Position numbers and translations under genes: made by a program. Of a stretch of 64,000 nt of DNA, positions 1 to 10,859 are shown piece after piece (positions within the stretch are counted from its first letter, which is position 1; each line of letters begins with the position of its first letter). This stretch comes from Zanthoxylum bungeanum (Eukaryota; Streptophyta; Magnoliopsida; Sapindales; Rutaceae), in contig SKCR01037672.1 of the NCBI GenBank assembly GCA_019454045.1, positions 1 through 64,000 of the forward strand, in the 5' to 3' direction. The notes under the pieces are model-generated. The model ran no database searches. It was not told the origin of the DNA and saw nothing but the letters and a program-made list of their open reading frames with translations.

Positions 1-1021
1 TCAAATAAATTTCAAACAAATCGGCCTATCATCATTTTAGAAACTTTTGGGACAACTGTCATAAGGTGAACCCGTCCCAGTTTAAAATGGCACAACGAGT
101 TCACGTCTTACGGCAAATAGCCCAACTAAATCCAATGATAATATTCCGAAGACAAGCACTCAAGGTGGCCCATCAATCACTTAGAAGCTTTTGGCCCAAT
201 AGTCATGAAATACGTTCTTGTCCCAGTTTAAATGGCCCAACAAGCCCATATCTCATGACAAATGGTCCAAATGGATCCAAACGGTGATGTTCCCAAACAT
301 AAGCATAGAGGGAGATAATGCAAACATAACAAATAATTTTTTTCATAATGGCCCATCAACATTTCAGAAGCCTTGGGCCTAATAGTCATACAGTACGACT
401 TGCCCCAGTTTAAATGGCCCAGCAAGCCCGTATTTCTGACAATAGTCCAACTGCATCCAAATGAGGATGGTCCACAAGCACATACTCAAGGAAATAATGC
501 TACTTTAACCATACAACTAGTCTATGGGTGGATTTGCAAGAGTATGGACAAAGGCTCTCACTGGCGAAGGATAGCCCACAACTAGGTCTCCCCACTCAGG
601 GTTCAAGCGACCAAGTGAGTGTATCCCTTTTTATACACTAAGGTACGTGCCAATAAGCTATGGTGTGTGACGGACTGTCAAATGGATTTCCCGTTGTAGA
701 TCCCTCAGAGGGAAGGTGGAGCGAGGCTCACTTAAATACCCAAGCCTCTTAGGCTCTTATCGCTTGTTGTCAGGAATAAACAACGAGTCCTCCAATTAGT
801 CCATCACAAGGCTACAAGTAGATGGCCATATAGGTGCCCTCACAGCTTTTCCTTCTGAAAGGTAGTGAATGAAGGAAGACACCAAACCATTACCTAGCCT
901 CAAAGTGCCATTGATTAAACCCTCACTTATCCACTATAGACATGGCCAATTAAAACATAATCCCACTCATTACAAGACAATATTTCGGGGCCAATTCTCC
1001 AACCCCATGGAGTCGCCAGAC
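1..1021 (-). mobile_element. Ogre/Tat-type leader region, outer tandem copy
   Basis: This stretch is almost the same as 6840-7868, the leader that follows the 5' LTR of the minus-strand Ogre-like element. It therefore represents the start of another internal region that continues beyond the left edge. It holds three imperfect copies, about 145-180 bp apart, of a module built around 'cccagtttaaatggccca' (starting near 22, 167 and 349). A decayed primer binding site lies at 1002-1018, next to the LTR boundary. No reading frame here is convincing. Its presence left of LTR 1 means that LTR 1 serves as 3' LTR of one unit and 5' LTR of the next. Confidence 0.8.
22..520 (-). repeat. Imperfect tandem repeat in Ogre leader
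   Basis: Three diverged units share the order 'ggcccatcaa', 'agaagcttttgggcc', 'atagtcat', 'cccagtttaaatggccca', 'ggtccaaatg'. The unit length is roughly 145-182 bp. The same array recurs at about 6862-7340. Only the repetition is supported; no function is visible. Confidence 0.7.
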
Positions 1022-1472
1022 TGTAGGACACAGAAACTGAGCGACGCCGTTCCTAGGCTCGCGGCCTAGTTGGGAAGGATTACATAACATGGAGTCGCCA
1101 CCCGGTGTGAACCGGGACAAAGATTTAAGGCCGCACTCACCCCTCGCAAGGGAAGACCTCAAACCGTTGGGTTCGGAATGGTCCCTTACTTATGTCACTT
1201 GTAATGAAAGGATTCATGTAATAATTTAACTAAGCTTAAGTAACACTTATTTCCAATAGTATCATGCTTCTAAATTCTCATGTGTGAAATAAAACTCATG
1301 TACGCATTTCACATATATCTTATTACATTTAAATTTGCATGCTAAACATATATCAAGATAGCAACTAGCATACAACTTTACTTGCATATCACATTCAGAA
1401 AAAAAACACAAGCGCACATATTAACCATACAAGCACACATGGTAAGCATACAAGCACACATATGGCACTTTT

Positions 1473-1590
1473 CAAGTGGTACGTGGAATTGTAGCCCAAG
1501 TACAGACCGCACTACCGTCCATTCAGAATCGGCTACGGAATTTACGTCTGGGTTTCCATCCGATATACCGCAAGAAATAATACTCAAATG
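1473..1590. repeat. LTR-internal duplicated module, copy A
   Basis: A segment of about 118 bp (ggtacgtgga.. to ..catccgatat) is repeated at about 2523-2640 in the same LTR with roughly 85-90% similarity by eye. Both copies recur in LTR 2 and in the solo LTR at 36924-40088 (inverted, near 38345-38450 and 39530-39625). Confidence 0.75.
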
Positions 1591-1708
1591 TTATCATGAC
1601 ACAAGCATAGGAATTGTAATACATCAACATATTTGCATTTATACATGTGGAGATAGCTACTAGGAAAACTATGCATGAAATCTAATGAAAGGACTCAGTT
1701 CAGTGTAT

Positions 1709-1945
1709 TCGCGTTCGTGTAGCGTTCGTAAACGCGTTCGAACGGAAATGAAACAGAATGCTCACGTTCGAGTAGCGTTCGTAAACGCGTTCGAACGGAA
1801 ATGAAACAGAATGCTCACGTTCGAGTAGCGTTCGTAAACGCGTTCGAACGGAAATGAGACCTGATGCATGATAAGGCAAATTTAATGCGCGTTCGAGTTG
1901 CGTTCGGGAACGCGTTCGAACGGACACGGACCTGATGCATGAAAT
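1709..1945. repeat. 53-bp tandem repeat rich in CGTTCGAACG palindromes
   Basis: Three good copies and one diverged copy of a 53-bp unit contain 'agcgttcgtaaacgcgttc' followed by 'gaacggaaatg'. The unit includes the palindromes ACGCGT and CGTTCGAACG. The array is preserved in LTR 2 (about 8550-8785) and, with more copies, in the inverted solo LTR (39050-39330). Related gcgttcg / cgttcgaacg motifs cluster again at the opposite end of each LTR (3786-3870). Confidence 0.88.
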
Positions 1946-1969
1946 AGGATGCAATAACAGAAAATAAAG

Positions 1970-2440
1970 GGGCGCGGTGAAGCACTGCCGTAAAGGTGAC
2001 CTTTTGGGGCTCTTGATCTCTCAAAGAGAGGACCTTTAGACCAACATGCTAAGCCCATGCGCATCACGTCACACATACAAGACTAGAACCAATCACATCA
2101 ACCAAGTATGCCCGATTGAACACATCTCACATCCAATCTGAACACACGTCAACCGGCGCGGCAAAGCATTGTGGAAAAGGGGGCTTTTAGCCCCTCTCCA
2201 TAGGGGATCTCACATCACACTTACTAAGCCCATGCGCTCGATTGACTTATACATACGAAAATAAGATAATAATATCAAACTAAGTATGCTCGATTGAACG
2301 TATCTTGCGTCCAACCGAACATACATCAACCGGCGCGGCGAAGTAGTGTCACGAAGGTGGCCTTTTCGGCTCTTTGTCTCACAAATAGAGGACCTTTGGA
2401 CTAACTCACTAAGCCCATGCGCTTGGTTGAATCATACAAA
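1970..2440. repeat. About 180-bp tandem repeat in the LTR
   Basis: Three diverged units each run from 'ggcgcgg.gaag' through a 'ggcctttt' block and an 'aagcccatgcgc' block to an 'agtatgc.cgattgaac' block. The unit starts are about 180 bp apart (near 1970, 2154 and 2332). The same triplet is present at about 8812-9280 and, inverted, at 38520-39000. Confidence 0.8.
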
Positions 2441-4002
2441 GATAAACAATATATTGAATTCAAGAGAAAACTAAATAATAAAAAGCAACACAACGAAAGA
2501 GAGATGGTGCCGTTTACTCAAGCGGTACGTGGAGTTGTGGCCCGAGTACAGATCATATTACCGTCCATTCGGAATCGGCTATGAAATTTATGTCCGGGTT
2601 TCCATCCGATATAACCGCGAGAGTTGACACATCTCTCATTCATCCAATGCCCACAACATATTACATCTCATAATTCATGCATATTTATATACTCAAAAAT
2701 CACAACACACATTTTAACATTACAATCATACAAGAATACTTAATAAATAATGCGGAAAAGAAAAACAAGTGTGAAAGATACCCTCAGGTCTAACCTTTTA
2801 AGCCGTCTCTCGGACTCACGTTCCACGAAGATCGAAAGGGGGGTAAAGCTCCGCAACTTTTTTGGTCCCTGGTTCAACGTCCTAGCTCACTGCTTCGCTG
2901 CTTTGCTTATCGTTCGAACTCCGTTCTGCTCCTATTCGGCTCCTGTTTTGCTGCTCACTGCACGGGCTACCTGTTTCAATGTTTTCAAAGAACTATCCAA
3001 GTTGTGTGGGTTCTTAGTGCAATTAAAAGTGATTATTTTAAGGTTATCTATGTAGTTTTCTAAGTTACTGTTTTTTTAAGGATTTTGGGCTACTGTTTTA
3101 AGGTAATCTAGGAGGTTGTTTGGGCGTGTTTTAGAATTCGGCTATGGGTGAGTTTGGGTTCGGCTATGGAGGGTGGTCTTGTGGTGGTTTCTTTGTTTTC
3201 TTTTTGTTTGTGTATGAAGTGTTTTCTCTTGGATGTGTTTTGGGTGTGTAGAGAGAGTTTAGAGAAATTTCGAGAGAGCTTGGGTGTGAATTGTGTTGTG
3301 TGAAGGAGACGATGGCCTTGGTTAGGGGTTGTTTATATAGAAAATGGCTAGGGTTGACAAGGGAAGGGATCTTGTTTCCAAATTAGGAGAGGTGAGAAAG
3401 GCATACACAAGATTGAGGGGGGACAAGATATTTTAATTTAGGAAGTTGCAATATTTAATTTGTGTTGGTTTAGGAATATAAATATTTTATATTGGTAAAT
3501 ATCTTATTAGATTAGGAAGTCAAATATATGATTGGCTTTAATTGGTTAAGATTGATTTTAATTTGGTATGATTATATTTTGATTTAGTATGTGATTTGTT
3601 TAATTTAGGCATATCTTCTCTTTAGTTTTTGGTAATATTTTATTTAATTGGTAATGGTTTAAATGTTTTATTTTAATGTTTAATATTTAAATTAATATTT
3701 ATTTATTTAATTTGGGATGTGTTTTATGGGCTTTGGGGAGCTAAATGGGCTGGGCGTGAGGCTAGCAGCAAAACCAGAATTACCGACACCGTTCGAACGC
3801 TCCCTCGAACGCTACACGAACGCCCGTAATCTGTTTTCCGTTCGAACGAAGTAACGAACGCAGCACCAACGAAGACAGTGAGCTTGTTTGTTCTGAATTT
3901 CCCCTTTCCGATATCCGTTTCCCGCGCTTCCGTGACTCAAAAGGTAGTGCCTCCAAATGAGGCTCATCATCGGGTTTCACATGCGAAAATGCAATGCCTA
4001 CA

Positions 4003-4017
4003 GTCGCCCCCACTTTG
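4003..4017 (-). promoter_or_regulatory. Polypurine tract of the Ogre-like element
   Basis: Read on the minus strand, caaagtgggggcgac sits immediately before the TGTAGGC start of the LTR. This is the normal place and composition of the plus-strand primer for reverse transcription. It shows that 1022-4002 is the 3' LTR of the unit on its right. Confidence 0.8.
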
Positions 4018-4184
4018 ATGGGACTTGTGTAATGTGCAACAGTGACAATCCTATCAAAGTTTTTGCAATGCATTTTCACTTACCTGGCTCGCCAGCTGCC
4101 ACTTGACTTACCATGTGTTGAGTTGCGTTGATTTGGTGGTGAGGTGCTGCGACCCCTGGTTCATTCCCGAACCGTGCTCTATTT

Positions 4185-4596
4185 TTAGAACGCCATCTTC
4201 GGCATCTTTCGTGTATGTGCTCCATTTTGGAGCGCCATTTCCGGCATTTGTTGTGTGTGTTCCATTTTGGAACGCCATTTTCGGCATCTGCTGTGAGTGC
4301 TCCATTTTGGAGTGCCATTTCCGGCGTCTGTTGTGAGTGCTCCATTTTGGAGTGCATTTCCATTTCCGGCGTCTGTTGTAAGTGCTCCATTTTGGAGTGC
4401 CATTTCCGGCGTCTGTTGTAAGTGCTCCATTTTGGAGTGCCATTTCCGGCGTCTGTTGTAAGTGCTCCATTTTGGAGTGCCATTTCCGGCGTCTGTTGTA
4501 AGTGCTCCATTTTGGAGTGCCATTTCCGGCGTCTGTTGTAAGTGCTCCATTTTGGAGTGCCATTTCCGGCGTCTGTTGTAAGTGCTCCATTTCCTG
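4185..4596. repeat. 40-bp tandem array, about ten copies
   Basis: A 40-bp unit combining 'agtgctccattttggagtgc' and 'catttccggcgtctgttgta' is repeated about ten times. The copies from 4380 to 4590 are nearly exact and those from 4185 to 4380 have drifted. Because 40 is not a multiple of three and the unit has no minus-strand stop in any frame, all three minus-strand frames stay open (214, 160 and 121 codons). These frames are a by-product of the repeat and need not be genes. The array lies in the pol-less 3' part of the Ogre-like element. Confidence 0.93.
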
Positions 4597-4764
4597 AACT
4601 GTGCTGTACGAGATTGTGGCTCATTTTTGAACCGTTACTTGATGAGATGGTCTTTGCTGTTATAAACCTGTGAACACGAAACAAACATTGCATGTATGTG
4701 GTATGTATGCATGTATGCATGTATATGTATTATATTCCGATGGGTTAGGCCTTCCTTGGTCCAT

Positions 4765-5150
4765 TTCTGAACAGTGCTTCAATTTCGGAGTGCCATTTTT
4801 GGCAAGTGATGAGATGATGGTCCATTTCGAACCGTGCTCCATTTTCGGAGTGCCATTTTCGGCGAGATGAGATGATGGTCCATTTCGAACCGTTGCTGAT
4901 AATGATGTGGGCCCCGCCCCAAGAGTACTATACCCGGTAGAACTAATACTGAACCAATGTGGGCCTCGCCCCTCAGAATGCCATACCCGGCAGAGCTGAT
5001 GCTGACATGGGCTTCGCCCCCAGACCGAGACTGATATGGGCCTCGCCCCCAGACTGATACTGATACTGAACTGATGTGGGCCTCGCCCCCAAGCTGATAC
5101 TGATGCGGGCCTCGGCCCTGGGACTCATCCCCAAACTGATACTGATTCAT
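4765..5150. repeat. Decayed GC-rich tandem repeats
   Basis: Two irregular arrays lie side by side. The first is built on 'gatggtccatttcgaaccg' and 'tgctccattttcggagtgcc' (4765-4895). The second is built on 'gatgtgggcctcgcccc' followed by 'agactgatactgat' (4905-5150). Both continue the low-complexity 3' untranslated region of the Ogre-like element. I see no coding potential there that is not repeat-driven. Confidence 0.75.
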
Positions 5151-5428
5151 TTCTGAGACTGACTGTACTGTTGTTGTTCCCGAAGATTCCCCGTGTTCTA
5201 AACATCACTGGATTTCATAGTGCCAATGTTGAATGTTTTTCTCAAATATACTCACATTGTAGAAGAGATTCAGCAAAATAATGTCTTTATTATTATTTAA
5301 AGAAAATGATTCGAACATGTAGACCAAGTCAATGTCTATATTAAAATGCATGATCAAATATACTAGGAGGGATGATTTCATCATTCGCAACATTGCCTTC
5401 TTTCTTGGCCTATGGTTCTCCACCGTTG
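5151..5428. other. Unassigned AT-rich stretch after gag
   Basis: Between the gag end and the GC-rich repeats I see no recognisable domain or motif. This is where pol would be expected in a complete Ogre element, so it marks the deletion junction. Confidence 0.5.
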
Positions 5429-6715
5429 TCATCCCATACTCCTATGGATGAAGCTGAGTGGTTGAGAGTTTGAAGGACAAGGGTTTCGGGTAGGCCGGAG
5501 TTGATCATGTAGTTGGGTAGGGATTTCTGTATGCGTTGGTTGTTCTCTTTCTGGGTCAGGTATTTTGTGAGCATCAATGAGGTTTTGGATTTCATGCCTA
5601 AGGCGGGTGCAGCTGTCAGTTTCGTGGCCTCTCCTTTGATGGAAGTGACAATACAAGCTTAGGTTAAGGTTGGGTGGGATAGGATCTGGAAGTGGTTTAG
5701 GCTCTAAGGGTTTTAGGAGTCCTTGTCCCTTCAACTTCTCAAGTACCTTAGATAACGGCTTCCCCAGGTTAGAGAAATGCCGGTTCTTGACGGTAGCGAC
5801 CTCGGCAGTAGCGGTTTGGTCTCAGAATACCCCCCAAAAGTCCGCCTATTCTGGCCATAGGACTTTCTGTTTTCAGCCTCCTCTTCCTCAATATCCATGA
5901 CAGTTTCCCTCAACTGTCGAAAATCGGAAATCATCGAAGTCATCCTCCTCAGCTTACTATAAATAGAGGGCTTGGTGCCCTTGATGATCATTTTGATTTG
6001 GTCCTTCTCAGAGGGCCGAGTCTGCATTTTCAGAAGCTGGCTTCTCCAGCGTCTCTACATACTCCTTGAAGCTTTCTTCCGGCTTCTGCTTAGTGTTCTC
6101 CAAATCACGGAGTGATAAGTCAATCTCCAAGTCTGTAACATACTGCTTCAGAAAAGCGTCAGCTAGTTCCTTCCAATCTTCCTTAACCTTCTTTTCAAGG
6201 CTATGATACCAAACCACAGGTGCCCCCTCGAGTGACATCCCAAACATCTTTTGGACTTGGCGCTGTGATAGGCCCACTGAACTCATAACAGACACATACT
6301 GACGGAGATGCACCCTCGGATCTCCATTCCCATTGAACTTAGCCAAATCCGGCATCTTAAACTGCGCTGGCAACTGCTCCTCGAACTTCATTGTCTCATA
6401 GTCTAGCAAATCTTCATTCTTACCCCTCATTTTACGGGTAACTGTTTCAACCTGATCCCGAAGCTTCTGTATCTCGGCCTGAGACCCAATCACTCTGTCT
6501 GTTGCATACTCTGCCATATCATCATCAAAAGCGGGGATATCATCCCCCAATCTGTTCGGAGATTCCTCTTGCCTCACATCCCCAGAATTAACCCCGGCAC
6601 GAGACCCAGCTATACCAGCCATAGCAGTAGTCAAAGCCTGCAACTGTTCAGTGATCTTGGCGAGACCATTCTCTAACTGATCCATACGGGACACCTCATT
6701 ATCGGATTCACTCAT
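5429..6715 (-). pseudogene. gag: Ogre/Tat-type gag, frameshifted
   Basis: The minus strand encodes a retrotransposon capsid protein. The start is the Met at 6715 (MSESDNEVSRMDQLENGL). An N-terminal coiled region is followed by a Retrotrans_gag-like core (LAKFNGNGDPRVHLRQYV near residue 125, then APVVWYHSLE) and the typical EESFKEYVETL. The frame breaks near 6010 and continues at 6027-5731 (MIIKGTKPSIYSKL..). It breaks again near 5730 and ends with the zinc-knuckle-like YCHFHQRRGHETDSCTRLRH (5734-5429), which is the Tat/Ogre CX2HX4HX4C type. No protease, RT, RNase H or integrase follows. The single-base breaks may be decay or assembly error. Confidence 0.88.
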
Positions 6716-7868
6716 ACTTGTTCTTTTAGTGAGTCTGGTTCCTTCTCTAACCCAAACGGTATCTATGGTGTCTTTTAAGACACAAGGATGTTAACAGGGT
6801 AATGTATGCATGATATGCATAAGAAAATATAACATTAAATCAAATAAAATTATCAAACAAATCGGCCTATCATCATTTTAGAAACTTTTGGGACAACTGT
6901 CATAAGGGTGAACCCGTCCCAGTTTAAATGGCACAACGAGTTCACGTCTTACGGCAAAGAGCCCAACTAAATCCAAATGATAATATTCCGAACAAGCACT
7001 CAAGGTGGCCCATCAATCACTTAGAAGCTTTTGGCCCAATAGTCATGAAATACGTTCTTGTCCCAGTTTAAATGGCCCAACAAGCCCATATCCCATGACA
7101 AATGGTCCAAATGGATCCAAACGGTGATGTTCCCAAACATAAGCATAGAAGGGAGATAATGCAAACATAACATAATAATTTTTTTATAATGGCCCATCAA
7201 CATTTCAGAAGCTTGGGCCTAATAGTCATACAGTACGAACTTGCCCCAGTTTAAATGGCCCAGCAAGCCCGCATTTCTGACAATAGTCCAACTGCATCCA
7301 AATGAGGATGGTCCACAAGCACATACTCAAGGAAATAATTGCTACTTTAACCATACAAACCAGTCTATGGGTGGATTTGCAAGAGTATGGACAAAGGCTC
7401 TCACTGGCGAAGGATAGCCCACAACTAGGTCTCCCCACTCAAGGGTTCAAGCGACCAAGTGAGTATCCCTTTTTATACACTAAGGTACGTGCCAATAAGC
7501 TATGGTGTGTGACGGACTGTCAAATGGATTTCCCGTTGTAGATCCCCAGAGGGAAGGTGGAGCGAGGCTCACTTAAATACCCAAGCCTCTTAGGCTCTTA
7601 TCGCTTGTTGTCAGGAATAAACAACGAGTCCTCCAAATTAGTCCATCACAAAGGCTACAAGTAGATGGCCATATAGGTGCCCTCACAGCTTTTCCTTCTA
7701 GAAAGGTAGTGAATGAAGGAAGACACCAAACCATTACCTAGCCTCAAAGTGCCCTTGATTAAACCCTCACTTATCCACTATAGACATGGCCAATTAAAAC
7801 ATAAATCCACTCATTACAAGACAATATTTCGGGGCCAATTCTCTACATCCCCAGTGGAGTCGCCAGAC
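6716..7868 (-). mobile_element. Ogre/Tat-type leader, inner copy, with primer binding site
   Basis: This is the untranslated region between the 5' LTR (7869-10848) and gag. It is near-identical to 1-1021 over positions 6840-7868. It carries the same three imperfect 'cccagtttaaatggccca' modules, and the primer binding site is intact here. A related 240-bp segment appears in the same 5'-3' sense relative to its own strand inside G2 (31021-31263). Confidence 0.85.
7848..7865 (-). promoter_or_regulatory. Primer binding site, tRNA-Arg type
   Basis: On the minus strand, TGGCGACTCCACTGGGGA lies three bases after the LTR end. From memory, it matches the 3' end of plant tRNA-Arg(ACG), including the CCA, with one mismatch. 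That is the primer class reported for Ogre elements. The outer tandem copy has a damaged version at 1002-1018. Confidence 0.8.
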
Positions 7869-10848
7869 TGGGGACACAGAAACTGAGCGACGCCGTTCCT
7901 AGGCTCGCGGCCTAGTTGGGAAGGATTACATAACATGGAGTCGCCACCCGGTGTGAACCGGGACAAAGATTTAAGGCCGCACTCACCCCTCGCAAGGGAA
8001 GACCTCAAACCGTTGGGTTCGGAATGGTCCCTTACTTATGTCACTTGTAATGAAAGGATTCATGTAATAATTTAACTAAGCTTAAGTAACACTTATTTCC
8101 AATAGTATCATGCTTCTAAATTCTCATGTGTGAAATAAAACTCATGTACGCATTTCACATATATCTTACATTTAAATTTGCATGCTAAACATATATCAAG
8201 ATAGCAACTAGCATACAACTTTACTTGCATATCACATTCAGAAAAAAAACACAGCGCACATATTAACCATACAAGCACACATGGTAAGCATACAAGCACA
8301 CATATGGGCACTTTTCAAGTGGTACGTGGAATTGTAGCCCAAGTACAGACCGCACTACCGTCCATTCGAATCGGCTACGGAATTTACGTCTGGGTTTCCA
8401 TCCGATATACCGCAAGAAATAATACTCAAATGTTATCATGACACAAGCATAGAATTGTAATACATCAACAATTTTGCATTTATACATGTGGAGATAGCTA
8501 CTAGGAAAACTATGCATGAAATCTAATGAAAAGGACTCAGTTCAGTGTATTCGCGTTCGTGTAGCGTTCGTAAACGCGTTCGAACGGAATGAAACAGAAT
8601 GCTCACGTTCGAGTAGCGTTCGTAAACGCGTTCGAACGGAAATGAAACAGAATGCTCACGTTCGAGTAGCGTTCGTAAACGCGTTCGAACGGAAATGAGA
8701 CCTGATGCATGATAAGGCAAAATTTATGCGCGTTCGAGTTGCGTTCGGGAACGCGTTCGAACGGACACGGACCTGATGCATGAAATAAGATGCAATAAAC
8801 AGAAAATAAAGGGGCGCGGCGAAGCACTGCCGTAAAGGTGACCTTTTGGGGCTCTTGATCTCTCAAAGAGAGGACCTTTAGACCAACATGCTAAGCCCAT
8901 GCGCATCACGTCACACATACAAGACTAGAACCAATCATATCAACCAAGTATGCCCGATTGAACACATCTCACATCCAATCTGAACACACGTCAACCGGCG
9001 CGGCAAAGCATTGTGGAAAAGGGGGCTTTTAGCCCCTCCCCATAGGGGATCTCACATCACACTTACTAAGCCCATGCGCTCGATTGACTTATACATACGA
9101 AAATAAAGATAATAATATCAAACTAAGTATGCTCGATTGAACGTATCTTGCGTCCAACCGAACATACATCAACCGGCGCGGCGAAGTAGTGTCACGAAGG
9201 TGGCCTTTTCGGCTCTTTGTCTCACAAATGGAGGACCTTTGGACTAACTCACTAAGCCCATGCGCTTGGTTGAATCATACAAAGATAAACAATATATTGA
9301 ATTCAAGAGAAAACTAAATAAACAAAAAGCAACACAACGAAAGAGAGATGGTGCCGTTTACTCAAGCGGTACGTGGAGTTGTGGCCCGAGTACAGATCAT
9401 ATTACCGTCCATTCGGAATCGGCTATGAAATTTATGTCCGGGTTTCCATCCGATATACCGCGAGAGTTGACACATCTCTCATTCATCCAATGCCCACAAC
9501 ATATTACATCTCATAATTCATGCATATTTATATACTCAAAAATCACAACACACATTTTAACATTACAATCATACAAGAAATACTTAATAAATAATGCGGA
9601 AAAGAAAAACAAGTGTGAAAGATACCCTCAGGTCTAACCTTTTAAGCCGTCTCTCGGACTCACGTTCCACGAAGATCGAAAGGGGGGTAAAGCTCCGCAA
9701 CTTTTCTGGTCCCTGGTTCAACGTCCTAGCTCACTGCTTCGCTGCTTTGCTTATCGTTCGAACTCCGTTCTGCTCCTATTCGGCTCCTGTTTTGCTGCTC
9801 ACTGCACGGGCTACCTGTTTCAATGTTTTCAAAGAACTATTCCAAGTTGTGTGGGTTCTTAGTGCAATTAAAAGTGATTATTTTTAAGGTTATCTATGTA
9901 GTTTTCTAAGTTACTGTTTTTTTAAGGATTTTGGGCTACTGTTTTAAGGTAATCTAGGAGGTTGTTTTGGCGTGTTTTAGAATTCGGCTATGGGTGAGTT
10001 TGGGTTCGGCTATGGAGGTGGTCTTGTGGTGGTTTCTTTGTTTTCTTTTTGTGTGTGTATGAAGTGTTTTCTCTTGGATGTGTTTTGGGTGTGTAGAGAG
10101 AGTTTAGAGAAATTTCGAGAGAGCTTGGGTGTGAATTGTGTTGTGTGAAGGAGACGATGGCCTTGGTTAGGGGTTGTTTATATAGAAAATGGCTAGGGTT
10201 GACAAGGGAAGGGATCTTGTTTCCAAATTAGGAGAGGTGAGAAAGGCATACACAAGATTGAGGGGGGACAAGATATTTTAATTTAGGAAGTTGCAATATT
10301 TAATTTGTGTGGTTTAGGAATACAAATATTTTATATTGGTAAATATCTTATTAGATTAGGAAGTCAAATATGATTGGCTTTAATTGGTTAAGATTGATTT
10401 TAATTTGGTATGATTATATTTTGATTTAGTATGTGATTTGTTTAATTTAGGCATGATCTTCTCTTTAGTTTTGGTAAATATTTTATTTAATTGGTAAATG
10501 GTTTAAATGTTTTTATTTTAATGTTTAATATTTAAATTAATATTTATTTATTTAATTTGGGATGTGTTTTATGGGCTTTGGGGAGCTAAATGGGCTGGGC
10601 GTGAGGCTAGCAGCAAAACCAGAATTACCGACACCGTTCGAACGCTCCCTCGAACGCTACACGAACGCCCGTAATCTGTTTTCCGTTCGAACGAAGTAAC
10701 GAACGCAGCACCAACGAAGACAGTGAGCTTGTTTGTTCTGAATTTCCCCTTTCCGATATCCGTTTCCCGCGGCTTCCGTGACTCAAAAGGTAGTGCCTCC
10801 AAATGAGGCTCATCATCGGGTTTCACATGCGAAAATGCAATGCCTACA
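7869..10848 (-). mobile_element. Ogre/Tat-type LTR 2 (5' LTR)
   Basis: The LTR is 2980 bp and near-identical to LTR 1. The differences are mostly single-base insertions and deletions plus a few substitutions. It contains the same internal repeat modules and a minus-strand TATA-like box (ctatataaac, about 10177-10186). The right edge, TGCCTACA at 10848, adjoins the gag-protease region of G1, which suggests that the Ogre-like array inserted into G1. The matching target duplication would lie left of the window. Confidence 0.93.
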
Positions 10849-10859
10849 CCAAGAAACAT

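Larger units (their letters stand above)
1022..4002 (-). mobile_element. Ogre/Tat-type LTR 1 (3' LTR of the inner unit)
   Basis: The LTR is 2981 bp and, read on the minus strand, begins TGTAGGCATTG and ends in CCTACA. It is near-identical to 7869-10848 and matches, inverted, the solo LTR at 36924-40088, whose target duplication fixes both ends. A minus-strand TATA-like box (ctatataaac, 3331-3340) probably marks the promoter. A purine-rich tract abuts its right edge (4003-4017), so it acts as the 3' LTR of the unit to the right. Its left edge is followed by a primer-binding-site remnant, so it is also the 5' LTR of the unit to the left. It contains several internal tandem repeats, listed separately. 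The open frames inside it are not conserved as protein. Confidence 0.92.

Noticed and set aside
2750..3055. A 101-codon frame in the Ogre LTR, repeated at 9594-9887
   Set aside because: It lies in an LTR, its C-terminus differs between copies through frameshift, and it is not maintained in the inverted solo LTR. No domain is visible.
4185..4596. CRISPR-like appearance of the 40-bp array
   Set aside because: There are no unique spacers: the whole 40 bp repeats, and the context is a plant retrotransposon.
4076..4720. 214-codon minus-strand frame as a gene
   Set aside because: Its openness is explained entirely by the stop-free 40-bp repeat. It lacks a domain and lies downstream of gag in the untranslated region.
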